A stretch of 34,573 bases of DNA from a virus, in IMG/VR virus record IMGVR_UViG_3300042868_001841, positions 1 to 34,573 of that record; one strand, written 5' to 3'. Positions within the stretch are counted from its first letter, which is position 1; every line of letters starts with the position of its first letter. Shown here in pieces: positions 5,609 through 12,864 of the stretch. Both the position numbers and the translations under genes were made by a program. The notes under the pieces were generated by a model. That model saw only the letters and a list, made by a program, of their open reading frames with translations. It was not told the DNA's origin and searched no databases.

Positions 5609-6200
5609 TGAATGGCATCTAAGTAGGCTGGGCAAGGTTACTGCCAGCCGTATAGCAGATGTGCTTTCTAAGGGGAAATCTGGGGAGTCTGCCAGCCGTA
5701 AGAACTACAGGACAGAATTGGTAGTTCAGAGGCTTACAGGAGTGCCAGGAGAGTTGTTTACCAATGCAGCAATGGAATGGGGTACAGCAACAGAACCTTT
5801 TGCGAGAATCGCTTATGAATCAGAAATGGGAATATTCGTTAATCAAGTCGCTTTTATTGACCACCTTAGTATCAGTAATTTTGGTTGTAGTCCTGATGGT
5901 CTTATTGCTGACGATGGATTGCTTGAGATAAAGTGTCCTAATAGCAGTACGCATATAGAGTATTTGACGGATGATAAACCGCCATCTAAGTATGTCCCAC
6001 AGATGCAATGCCAAATGGCAGTAACAGGCCGTCAATGGTGCGACTTTGTATCATTTGACCCTAGACTACCAGAGGACTTGCAATTGTTCGTAGTGCGCCT
6101 TAATAGGGATGTAGAGTATATTAAGGCTATGGAAGTAGAAGTAGAGAAGTTCTTGAGTGAAGTTGAGGAAATGTTTACAAAATTGAAAGAGAGAAAATAA
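5589..6200 (+). CDS. YqaJ / lambda-exonuclease-type viral recombinase
   Basis: 203 residues. The opening [17 protein letters not shown] is typical of the YqaJ family. Likely catalytic residues of the PD-(D/E)xK core are Glu69 (GTATEP), Asp103 (SPDG) and Glu113/Lys115 (LEIKC); the following QMQCQM segment (138-143) is also conserved. It should degrade one strand of dsDNA 5' to 3', producing ssDNA for the DUF1071 annealing protein encoded 1 kb upstream. Full length for the family. The start overlaps the preceding gene by 20 bases; the stop overlaps the next gene (TAATG). Confidence 0.9.
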   Translation: MIQQGSNEWHLSRLGKVTASRIADVLSKGKSGESASRKNYRTELVVQRLTGVPGELFTNAAMEWGTATEPFARIAYESEMGIFVNQVAFIDHLSISNFGCSPDGLIADDGLLEIKCPNSSTHIEYLTDDKPPSKYVPQMQCQMAVTGRQWCDFVSFDPRLPEDLQLFVVRLNRDVEYIKAMEVEVEKFLSEVEEMFTKLKERK

Positions 6201-6457
6201 TGGCTTACGAAATGAAGGAAGGTAGCGGATCGCTATTTAAGAACACCAGGAAAGAAAAAGACACGCATCCAGACTACGCTGGCTCAATCATGGTTAATGG
6301 AAAAGAGCATTGGCTAAGTGGATGGATAAAAGAGGGCAAGAATGGTAAGTTCTTTAGTCTTGCTATTGGGAAAGAGAAAGAGCGTAGTAACTTTACGCCT
6401 AAAGGCAATGATGAAATGCCTAAAAATACCATCGTAGATGACGATATTCCGTTCTAA
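6200..6457 (+). CDS. SSB-like single-strand DNA-binding protein candidate
   Basis: 85 residues. The core ([36 protein letters not shown], in parts between 26 and 62) looks like the three-strand face of a small OB-fold. The C-terminus DDDIPF closely resembles the acidic, Phe-ending tail with which bacterial SSB recruits partners. It immediately follows the exonuclease with a 1-base overlap, which supports a role in the recombination module. Related phage proteins are mostly labelled hypothetical, so the SSB role is inference. Confidence 0.6.
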   Translation: MAYEMKEGSGSLFKNTRKEKDTHPDYAGSIMVNGKEHWLSGWIKEGKNGKFFSLAIGKEKERSNFTPKGNDEMPKNTIVDDDIPF

Positions 6458-6467
6458 GGAGAACAAG

Positions 6468-6605
6468 ATGAAAAAAGCACTATTAGCAGCAGTAACATTT
6501 ATGTTATTAAGCGCAACAGCTTATGCTTGCCAGACACAGACAATTATTGTCAATGGAAAGATAACTGTGTGTACGGTGTGTGGAAGCGTAGTTAATTGCT
6601 TCTAG
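6468..6605 (+). CDS. 45-residue secreted Cys-rich peptide
   Basis: AAGGAG at 6456-6461 and ATG 6468. MKKALLAAVTFMLLSATAYA is a classical Sec signal, with a signal peptidase I site after Ala20 (AYA-C). The mature part is about 25 residues with Cys at 21, 36, 39 and 44 (CTVCG pair). Position -3 is not Leu-like, so a lipoprotein is less likely. It would act in the periplasm or outside the host, perhaps disulfide-bonded. Similar tiny exported peptides occur in other phages; function unknown. Confidence 0.65.
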   Translation: MKKALLAAVTFMLLSATAYACQTQTIIVNGKITVCTVCGSVVNCF

Positions 6606-6627
6606 GTAAACCCCAAGAGATCTGCTG

Positions 6628-7101
6628 ATGTCCTTCACAAGGAGCGCCACCCCCTACAGATCAGGTGGCATTACTAAGAAGTTTAACCAGCAACTCCACG
6701 ACCAGTACGATCCCCCAGCTAGGAAGGCTGTATCCGATTGGGTACACATGAAATGGGGAGCAGACTGTATTCCAAATCCTAATGAGTTTGGAGTAGATTT
6801 AATCGTGCTTCGAGAAGGCAAGCCAGTTGGGTATATTGAAGTTGAAGTGCGGAGCTGGAATTATTGCCACTATAGCACCATCCATGTAAGCCACCGCAAA
6901 GAGAAACTATTTCAGCAAGATCTGCCTGTACTATTTTTTGCACTAACTCAGGACTTAGCTCATGCGTATTGGTGTCATGCAAAGGTAGCAAAAGGTTACC
7001 CCTTAATAGAAGTGAAGAACTTTGAAGTTCCTACAGGAGAGATGTTTTTTGACATCCCTGTAGAGAAGTTTAAGTATGTAGACCTTACCGACCAGTTTTA
7101 G
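6628..7101 (+). CDS. PD-(D/E)xK nuclease-like protein
   Basis: 157 residues. PPARKAVSDWVHMKWG (29-44) followed by GVDLIV (54-59), GKPVGYIEVEVRSW (64-77) and LPVLFFALTQDLAHAYW (98-114) is a recognisable phage family. The D...(x)ExE arrangement on consecutive strands matches a restriction-endonuclease-like fold. The usual ExK lysine is replaced (E-V-E), so activity is uncertain. It is the last gene of the rightward operon and overlaps the convergent Rz gene by 17 bases. An 11-pair imperfect hairpin (CTACAGG...CCTGTAG, about 7030-7065) lies inside its 3' part. Confidence 0.6.
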   Translation: MSFTRSATPYRSGGITKKFNQQLHDQYDPPARKAVSDWVHMKWGADCIPNPNEFGVDLIVLREGKPVGYIEVEVRSWNYCHYSTIHVSHRKEKLFQQDLPVLFFALTQDLAHAYWCHAKVAKGYPLIEVKNFEVPTGEMFFDIPVEKFKYVDLTDQF

Positions 7102-7504
7102 AAACTTCTATAACCCATTCCTGTAGAGATACTAATTGTTGCGTAGAACTGGCGCAAGCAAGTTCAAGGTTGGGGGTTTCTGCATTAATACTGATGGAGG
7201 AATTGGGTAAGGTGGACAGACTTGTACTGGACTGCTGGCGCACCCCATTATAATAGTGCTTAAGAGCAGATAGCTTATTTTCATAATCAGACCTTATAGA
7301 TTTACCGATAATATCTTGTTGTTTCTTGGTTGCTTCATTGATTGCCTCTTGTGCCTTTACTTGTGCCTCTATATCGGCTTTATAGGTATCAAAGCGCTGT
7401 TTTTCACCTGAGTAGCCCTTGTAGTAGCCAAACCCAAACAAAGCGCCTATAAGCACGATTACGCCAATGATTCTAGCAAATGGGGATATTAGGATGTCGA
7501 GCAT
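7085..7504 (-). CDS. Rz: Rz-like inner-membrane spanin
   Basis: 139 residues. One N-terminal membrane span (about residues 8-27, short basic positions either side) is followed by a long charged helix (32-90, Gln/Glu/Lys-rich, coiled-coil) and a Ser/Thr-rich end. This is i-spanin topology: anchored in the inner membrane with the body in the periplasm, linking to Rz1 to fuse inner and outer membranes at the end of lysis. It overlaps the endolysin gene by 16 bases and encloses Rz1 in another frame. Last gene of the late block. Confidence 0.8.
   Translation of the reverse strand: MLDILISPFARIIGVIVLIGALFGFGYYKGYSGEKQRFDTYKADIEAQVKAQEAINEATKKQQDIIGKSIRSDYENKLSALKHYYNGVRQQSSTSLSTLPNSSISINAETPNLELACASSTQQLVSLQEWVIEVSKTGR
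7132..7284 (-). CDS. Rz1: Rz1-like outer-membrane lipoprotein spanin, nested in Rz
   Basis: 50 residues read in a different frame entirely within Rz. ATG 7284 starts a basic-hydrophobic signal (MKISYLLLSTIIMGC) with the lipobox IMGC at residues 12-15; lipidated Cys15 would begin the mature protein. The mature part is Pro-rich (CPPYPIPPS at 23-31, KPPT at 36-39), the hallmark of o-spanins. The nested arrangement matches lambda Rz/Rz1. Combined with Rz and the holin/endolysin genes it completes a Gram-negative lysis cassette, confirming a host with an outer membrane. Confidence 0.88.
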   Translation of the reverse strand: MKISYLLLSTIIMGCASSPVQVCPPYPIPPSVLMQKPPTLNLLAPVLRNN

Positions 7505-7950
7505 TTTATGTATTCTTCCTGTCTACGCTTGGTTAGCCCAGGAAGTCTTTGGCCTTGGAATTTATCCCATCTAAGGATTTCTTGACACGCTCCTTGGTAG
7601 TCTTGTTGGTTGAGCTTCTTAACCAAAGTGCTACGGCAGAAATTACCAGAGCCAATATTATAAGAAAGACTAATATATCCATCGTATTCTCCTTGTGTGA
7701 GTGGCACTTTTACACATTGTTTTAGTGCTCCCTCGAACTTCTGTATATCTCTTAATGCAGCCTGGAGAGCTTTTTCTGGAGATGTTTTATCTCCCAGCTT
7801 AACTCCAGTTGTAGTTCCAAAGCCAATTGTAGGTACATCACCAGCCAAGGGTAAATAAGCATTTTCTTTATATCCTTCATGCAATGCAATAGCTACTAAT
7901 GCTGATGCAGATAAACTAATAGCTGCTATGTCTTTACGACTAAATGTCAT
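7489..7950 (-). CDS. Endolysin, GH24 lysozyme
   Basis: 153 residues from ATG 7950, which overlaps the holin stop by 11 bases; a longer frame to 8031 would place a Leu-rich, non-family stretch in front and is rejected. HEG (Glu25), GDVPTIGFGTT (37-47, with Asp38 and Thr46/47) and SLSYNIGSGNFC are the GH24 phage-lysozyme signatures. It cleaves the glycan strands of peptidoglycan. The weakly hydrophobic N-terminus (8-23) could be a signal-arrest-release segment, though short. It closely resembles endolysins of Burkholderiales phages, by memory. Confidence 0.88.
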   Translation of the reverse strand: MTFSRKDIAAISLSASALVAIALHEGYKENAYLPLAGDVPTIGFGTTTGVKLGDKTSPEKALQAALRDIQKFEGALKQCVKVPLTQGEYDGYISLSYNIGSGNFCRSTLVKKLNQQDYQGACQEILRWDKFQGQRLPGLTKRRQEEYIKCSTS

Positions 7951-8143
7951 GTTGAGCCACAAGCCTAGCAAAAAAAGCAGCAATAATAATTCCAAAAGTA
8001 ATAATCGCAAATTGATCCCTTGGGAACTCATCCATGTATAAAGGAAGAATTGCCTCGCAAGCAGTTAGTAGCGCTGCAATAACAATAAACTTTAGCGACC
8101 AAGACTTTCGGAGAATAGTTCTCCAATTATCATAGAGCTTCAT
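7940..8143 (-). CDS. Putative holin
   Basis: 67 residues. A basic N-terminal segment (MKLYDNWRTILRKSW) is followed by two membrane spans (about 17-36 and 44-63) with a short polar loop and the end AQHDI, class II holin topology. The KLYDNWR... opening is seen in phage holins of the DUF7940 type. It lies directly before the endolysin (11-base overlap) and after a coiled-coil membrane protein (ATGA overlap), the expected place for the pore former that times lysis. Confidence 0.75.
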   Translation of the reverse strand: MKLYDNWRTILRKSWSLKFIVIAALLTACEAILPLYMDEFPRDQFAIITFGIIIAAFFARLVAQHDI

Positions 8144-8415
8144 TTTTTCATTAGATCAAACATAAAAGCTAAAGCTATTCCAGCTATCAGCCAAATAGAA
8201 CGATTGATAACGCTAAAAACAGAATCTTTACCAGCATCTTCTTTTTCTATTTCTGTAACTCGTTCTTCTATCTTTTGCTGTCGTTCTTCGTAATTTTCTA
8301 TACGCTTGAATATGGTTAGCATCCGTTCTTCCATACGAGCCAGACTTACGACTGCATCTGCTAATTTATCTAGTTTGGACTCTATCCTACTTAGTCGTAA
8401 ATCTTCCATGCTCAT
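8140..8415 (-). CDS. Coiled-coil protein with C-terminal membrane span (XhlA-like)
   Basis: 91 residues. Residues 5-58 have clear heptad spacing (RIESKLDKLADAV, RIENYEERQQKIEERV), then a C-terminal span (about 69-87) ends in LMKK. The architecture matches XhlA/haemolysin-type proteins that partner holins, and also some spanin or anchor proteins. Its position immediately upstream of the holin with ATGA overlap supports a lysis-related or membrane-anchoring role. Confidence 0.6.
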   Translation of the reverse strand: MSMEDLRLSRIESKLDKLADAVVSLARMEERMLTIFKRIENYEERQQKIEERVTEIEKEDAGKDSVFSVINRSIWLIAGIALAFMFDLMKK

Positions 8416-8421
8416 ATCCTG

Positions 8422-8844
8422 TTATGGAGCTATCTCTATCCAGGACTGAGTAGCCTCATCCCATCCGTATTTTTTTCCATCTGTGGGACAAGGAACAGGA
8501 GGAGTCCATAACCATGTAGGAGCGCCAACAGTCCAGCTATTACATACTTGACCATACATATCTAATGGTCTTTCAGAATAAAAGACATCATTTACAGAAT
8601 CGTATGTATAACCAATTCCAGCATAATTTGCACGAAGTGGAGTTCCTCCATCTGGGGTCATTGGTTCTGCTGGAGGAGATGGAGCGTAATGCACATTTCC
8701 ATGAGTATTGTAAGAAGTTTGTACCCATAATGTAGGATCGCCTACAGCACCAGAATCAATAAATAATTTATCAGCAGCAATTACATCTGTAACTGTAAAA
8801 ATTGATGCGTTATTAGTAGGTTGAATTTTTGCAAAATATGACAT
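8422..8844 (-). CDS. Tail-associated protein of cyanophage/podovirus type
   Basis: 140 residues. SYFAKI (2-7), DPTLWVQTSYNTHGN (37-51), PLRANYAGIGYTYDSVNDVF (70-89) and PVPCPTDGKKYGWDEATQSW (117-136) form a pattern widespread among tailed phages of aquatic bacteria, usually next to fibre genes. No enzymatic motif. It could be a fibre tip, a fibre assembly factor or a minor virion protein. The family recognition is firm; the role is not. Confidence 0.65.
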   Translation of the reverse strand: MSYFAKIQPTNNASIFTVTDVIAADKLFIDSGAVGDPTLWVQTSYNTHGNVHYAPSPPAEPMTPDGGTPLRANYAGIGYTYDSVNDVFYSERPLDMYGQVCNSWTVGAPTWLWTPPVPCPTDGKKYGWDEATQSWIEIAP

Positions 8845-8853
8845 ATTAATTTC

Positions 8854-10488
8854 CTAACATTGAAATGTTGCAGATGAGGTAAATGTGTGGATAGTTGAAC
8901 CACCAGAAGAAGTTACAGTACCTCCAATAGCTCTTTGTGCGCCAGTATAAGAGATAATAACAATTCCAGATCCACCAGAACCGCCTGTAGCGCTCCATGA
9001 TCCACCACCACCGCCACCAGTATTAGCTGTACCTGATGTAGCATTTCCAGCAGCAAAAAGCGCTCCAGCGCCACCACCACCAGAGCCACCAGACCCTGCT
9101 GTTCCACTAGACCCGCCACCACCACCACCGCCAGCATAAGTTACTGACGAGCCTGATATAGATGAAGATACGCCAGATCCACCATTACCGCCATTGCCTG
9201 CAGAGTGATCTGCTCCTACTGCACTTGCACCGCCACCACCGCCACCACCATCTAGATTACCAGCTCCACCATTGTTTCCTTGTCCAGATGTACCTAATCC
9301 ACCAGAGACATCGGTTGAATTAGCTTGCTGTCCAGTACCGCCTCCAGATCCACCAGTACCTCCAACATTGCCAAACCAAGAACCATATCCACCACCAACT
9401 GAAGCAGTTAAACCAAAAATTGTTGAGTTTGATCCAGCAGTACCATTAGCATTAGAACCGCCAGTACCTCCAGCACCAACTGTTACTGTATAGCCTGTTC
9501 CCTTAGAAAAAGTTGTAGAGCTAGAAATATAACCACCAGCTCCACCGCCAGCGCCACCATTTCCACCACCGCCACCTCCACCAGCAACAGTAAAATAAGA
9601 AGCACTAAATGTTGCTGTAGTATTAGCTAAACTTCCGCTACTTGTAAATGTATGGATAATATTTCCACCAGAAGAAGTAATGTTTCCTCCAGACCATTGA
9701 GGTATATTGCTAGGATAGGAAATAATAACAACTCCTGATCCTCCAGAGCCACCATTGTAGTTATTGCTATTACCAGGTGCAGCAGCAGATCCGCCACCAC
9801 CGCCACCAGTATTTGCAGATCCAGCACTTCCATTTGCATTACTATTAGCGCCAGCGCCACCGCCTCCAGATCCACCAGCACCTCCTGTGCCTCCATAAGC
9901 GCCACCACCACCACCTCCAGCGTATGTTACTGACGATCCTGTAATTGACGAAGCACTACCAGCTCCACCAGCAGCTCCATTATTACCAGAAGCATTTGTT
10001 CCACCAACAGCACTTGCACCGCCACCACCGCCAGCGCCATTAGAAGTGCCTGTTGTTTTTCCACCATCATTACCTTGCCCAGAAGTTCCAGTACCAGCAG
10101 TTCCAAAAGAATTTGAACCACCGCCTGAACCACCATTACCAGCAGCACCAGAACCTCCTCCACCTTTACCGCCACCGCCACCGCCAGTTGCAGAAGAAAT
10201 TGTATCTAAGGAAGATGTATTACCATTTGTGCCAACTAAAGAACTTACTCCTCCAGCGCCACCAGCACCAACTGTAATAGTATAGGAAGTTACAATAGCT
10301 AAATTTGCTGTGCCTGTTAAATAACCTCCAGCGCCACCACCGCCAGCTCCAACTGTATCTCCACTAAGACCGCCACCACCACCACCGCCAGCAACAGTAA
10401 GATAACTGGCAGCGTAAATACCAGGTGCGCCTTGAGCAAACCCAAAAGCACCTATAGCAGCAGCGCCAATTCTAGATAAACGAGGCAT
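8854..10488 (-). CDS. Glycine-rich tail fibre/adhesin with two tandem domains
   Basis: 544 residues, dominated by Gly, Ser, Ala and Asn. A short Ala-rich lead (1-27) precedes two homologous units. Unit one runs about 28-295 and unit two about 296-544. Each starts SYLTVAGGGG or SYFTVAGGGG, passes through many poly-Gly segments, reaches SGVVIISY or SGIVIISY, and ends GG..IHTFTSS. Poly-Gly stretches punctuated by such strands resemble adhesins with polyglycine-II helix bundles (as in phage S16 gp38), which carry host-range loops. It should sit at the tail tip and bind the cell surface. The opposite strand shows Pro-rich open frames only because of this composition. Confidence 0.7.
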   Translation of the reverse strand: MPRLSRIGAAAIGAFGFAQGAPGIYAASYLTVAGGGGGGGLSGDTVGAGGGGAGGYLTGTANLAIVTSYTITVGAGGAGGVSSLVGTNGNTSSLDTISSATGGGGGGKGGGGSGAAGNGGSGGGSNSFGTAGTGTSGQGNDGGKTTGTSNGAGGGGGASAVGGTNASGNNGAAGGAGSASSITGSSVTYAGGGGGGAYGGTGGAGGSGGGGAGANSNANGSAGSANTGGGGGGSAAAPGNSNNYNGGSGGSGVVIISYPSNIPQWSGGNITSSGGNIIHTFTSSGSLANTTATFSASYFTVAGGGGGGGNGGAGGGAGGYISSSTTFSKGTGYTVTVGAGGTGGSNANGTAGSNSTIFGLTASVGGGYGSWFGNVGGTGGSGGGTGQQANSTDVSGGLGTSGQGNNGGAGNLDGGGGGGGASAVGADHSAGNGGNGGSGVSSSISGSSVTYAGGGGGGGSSGTAGSGGSGGGGAGALFAAGNATSGTANTGGGGGGSWSATGGSGGSGIVIISYTGAQRAIGGTVTSSGGSTIHTFTSSATFQC

Positions 10489-10498
10489 TTATAAATCC

Positions 10499-11236
10499 TT
10501 AAGCGAATTTAGTAACAGATGCAAAAACAGTATATGTAGCAGAACCAGTTTTTACAATGACATAATTATAAACATCTACAGAACTAGCATTACCGCTAGT
10601 AGGAGCTGTTCCACCTTGCCATTTAGGAGTTACTGAAGTTCCGTCTACAGTAACAGCAGAATTGTAATAAGCAGTTGATCCATTAGTTACTAAGAAATTA
10701 GCAGCAATAGACTCGCCTGTAGCCATTAAAGTGTTTAATGAAGTAGTACCATCACCTCTAAAATTGACTGTAAAGTTAGCAGAAGCATTAGTTGTGTAAT
10801 ATAGAACAGATTGTGTAATTACATCTAAATTGATTGTTCCTGTAGCAGCCGTAGCAGATACAGTAGCAGTTTCTAGAATATTGGGGAACTTAGAAGAACC
10901 GCCTGTAGAGTTGCTAAATGTCTGTTTTGCAGTAAATGTATTTGCTACAGCAGTACCAGGAACAGCTAGATTTGTACGAGCATCAGCAGCGCTAGAAGCG
11001 CCTGTACCACCATCAGCTACGGCTAGATCGGTAATACCAGTAATAGTACCGCCAGTAATCTTAACGGCAGTCATGGTATAAGTACCATCACGCAGACCAT
11101 CGCCACAATCACGAATCTGCGCCATCATATCACGCATAGTATCGTTTACGGCTGATGGGAGCATCCCTTCTGGAGCGCCATCTGGAGGAGCAGCATTGTT
11201 ACTTGCTGGGGTAAGGGAGTATTTTGTATATGCCAT
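10499..11236 (-). CDS. Tail fibre protein
   Basis: 245 residues. The N-terminus (SLTPASNNAAPPDGAPEGM, then SAVNDTMRDMMAQIRD) is the virion-attachment region of many podovirus fibres. ITGGTITGITDLAVADGGTGAS is the classic fibre motif before ARTNL. The C-terminal half (about 110-245) is predicted all-beta, probably the trimeric shaft and head. It is preceded by a good leftward promoter (11247-11275), so fibre and lysis genes may be boosted separately. Confidence 0.75.
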   Translation of the reverse strand: MAYTKYSLTPASNNAAPPDGAPEGMLPSAVNDTMRDMMAQIRDCGDGLRDGTYTMTAVKITGGTITGITDLAVADGGTGASSAADARTNLAVPGTAVANTFTAKQTFSNSTGGSSKFPNILETATVSATAATGTINLDVITQSVLYYTTNASANFTVNFRGDGTTSLNTLMATGESIAANFLVTNGSTAYYNSAVTVDGTSVTPKWQGGTAPTSGNASSVDVYNYVIVKTGSATYTVFASVTKFA

Positions 11237-11246
11237 GATTATTCCT

Positions 11247-11275
11247 ATTATATCTATATTGCGTTATTCTGATAA
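11247..11275 (-). promoter_or_regulatory. Internal late promoter before fibre and lysis genes
   Basis: On the minus strand TTATCA (11270-11275), a 17-base spacer and a perfect TATAAT (11247-11252) sit just before the fibre start at 11236. A small inverted repeat AGCCAA/TTGGCT (11275-11288) lies directly upstream; it has no T-run, so it is a weak terminator at best. It would allow fibre and lysis genes to be transcribed independently. Confidence 0.5.
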
Positions 11276-11289
11276 GCCAAAATTGGCTA

Positions 11290-12864
11290 CTATTTTAAAA
11301 GTCCTTCAATTTGACCAGATTGGTATAAAGCGTTATATAGTCGTGGATCTGCTACTGGTGGCACAATTTCGCCAAACTTTCTACCAACACGAGATCCCAA
11401 TCCAGTTGCATAAGCAGCCTCTCCCATAAGTCTTGGAGATGTAGTTGCTGCTGTAATTGCTGCTGCTGGTAATCCTCCAACTCCATAGGCAAGATAACCA
11501 GTAGGAAGTGATGCAGCGCCTTGTAAACCTCTTGGCATTATGTTTGATAGAGCTTGTCCAGCAAGACCAGGCATGAACTCTTGGCCTCCAGCAGCCTCTA
11601 GTTCTTTGCCTAATTTTGTTCTTTGACCATAGTTTGTTTGTACATTATCACGCATTAAACTTTGCAATTTACGCATAGATGTATCAGCAGATGCCTTTTT
11701 ACCAAGACTTAAGCTACGCTCTATCTCTCTAATTTGATCTGTAGCATCAGAATATGATTTCATAGTCTTAGCATAAGTTGGAGCTTGTTTCTGAATTGTA
11801 GATTTAACAGAGTTATATATATCACCAATAGAAGATCTAGCTACTTTTTGCTCAAATGGGATTGATTCTAAAACATCTCCAACCCTTTTCTTAAGAGCAT
11901 CTAAGCCTTCTGGAGTGTGAAACTCTACAGGGTCAAGGCTTTTCCATTCACTTATGATTGATTTTGCTTCTTCCAAATTTTTAGCTGCACCTTCATTAAC
12001 AACTTTACCTTTATAGGTAACTTTGTTTAATGAGTTTTCAATAGACTTATCAATATCACCAAAATCCAATATAGATTTATCGTTTTTAATATTTACCATG
12101 CCAGAGCGATATTCTGCTTGTTTTGTAGCATTTAATTGCTGTAAGTTTGCTTTTGCAATATCTAAAACATCTGTTTGATCTGCCCTACCAGATATATTTG
12201 CTCTAAATTGATCGGCAGTATCTCCACCTTTTGCGCCAGCTCTAAATGCTTGAACAATTGATTCTCTGCCAGCACCAGTAGTGCTTCCTAAAATTGGAGC
12301 TATAACTTTTCCACCTAATACATTGGCAGTTTTTGCAGTAGCTCGTGCAGCAAGAGATACTGGGTCAATATTTGATGCTATTTTTGCTAATGGAGCTGCT
12401 ACTGCTCTTGGAGCAATCATAGATCCAGCAGAAAATACTGTAGATAAATCAGCTAAAACACCTGCGGGATCTTCTGCAATAGCCTTTTTAGCGCCTTCTA
12501 CAGAACCATATCTGTCTGCATAAAACTGTCCTACTGTATTGGCTACTTCACGAGATGGTCTATCTTCTCCAATTGCTTGAACAAGTCTTTCTGGCAATAC
12601 ATTTTGCAATGCACCAGCACCAACATCAAGAACTGCTTTACCAGTTTGAAGTGGACTTGAAATGGCATCAATAAGATTGCTAAAAAGATTAGCAGTAGAT
12701 GATGGTAAATTTCTAATTGCTGATCCAGCTACCTCTTTAGCAGACATTGGTTTTTCAGCAACATTAACCTCATCATATAACTTTTTAGCAGCAGCATTAA
12801 TTTCCTTTTCAGACATCGAATCTGGAAAATCAACTTGCCCTACTTTTGGAATATCAATAATCAT
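11290..12864 (-). CDS. Putative DNA-ejection / internal virion protein A
   Basis: 524 residues. VGQVDFPDSMSEKEINAAAKKLYDE (in parts, 7-31) is the short N-terminal module found at the front of many podovirus ejection proteins. The body is Ala/Lys-rich and helical (SLAARATAKTANVLGG; EAKSIISEWKSL). The C-terminus is Gly/Ala-rich and mildly hydrophobic (LPTGYLAYGVGGLPAAAITAATT), as in proteins that insert into the host envelope during DNA entry. It follows three other such genes, matching the ejection-protein group of short-tailed phages. Confidence 0.6.
   Translation of the reverse strand: MIIDIPKVGQVDFPDSMSEKEINAAAKKLYDEVNVAEKPMSAKEVAGSAIRNLPSSTANLFSNLIDAISSPLQTGKAVLDVGAGALQNVLPERLVQAIGEDRPSREVANTVGQFYADRYGSVEGAKKAIAEDPAGVLADLSTVFSAGSMIAPRAVAAPLAKIASNIDPVSLAARATAKTANVLGGKVIAPILGSTTGAGRESIVQAFRAGAKGGDTADQFRANISGRADQTDVLDIAKANLQQLNATKQAEYRSGMVNIKNDKSILDFGDIDKSIENSLNKVTYKGKVVNEGAAKNLEEAKSIISEWKSLDPVEFHTPEGLDALKKRVGDVLESIPFEQKVARSSIGDIYNSVKSTIQKQAPTYAKTMKSYSDATDQIREIERSLSLGKKASADTSMRKLQSLMRDNVQTNYGQRTKLGKELEAAGGQEFMPGLAGQALSNIMPRGLQGAASLPTGYLAYGVGGLPAAAITAATTSPRLMGEAAYATGLGSRVGRKFGEIVPPVADPRLYNALYQSGQIEGLLK

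Noticed and set aside
7030-7065. Terminator between the convergent nuclease-like and Rz genes
   Set aside because: The hairpin lies inside the coding region and is not followed by a T-run.
7951-8031. Longer endolysin start giving a Leu-rich N-terminal extension
   Set aside because: It lies inside the holin gene, has no family-like sequence, and the ATG at 7950 matches the known start of such endolysins.
9272-10285. Pro-rich and Leu/Val-rich long frames around the glycine-rich fibre
   Set aside because: These are compositional shadows of GGN-rich codons on the other strand or frame; no ribosome sites and no homologous features.
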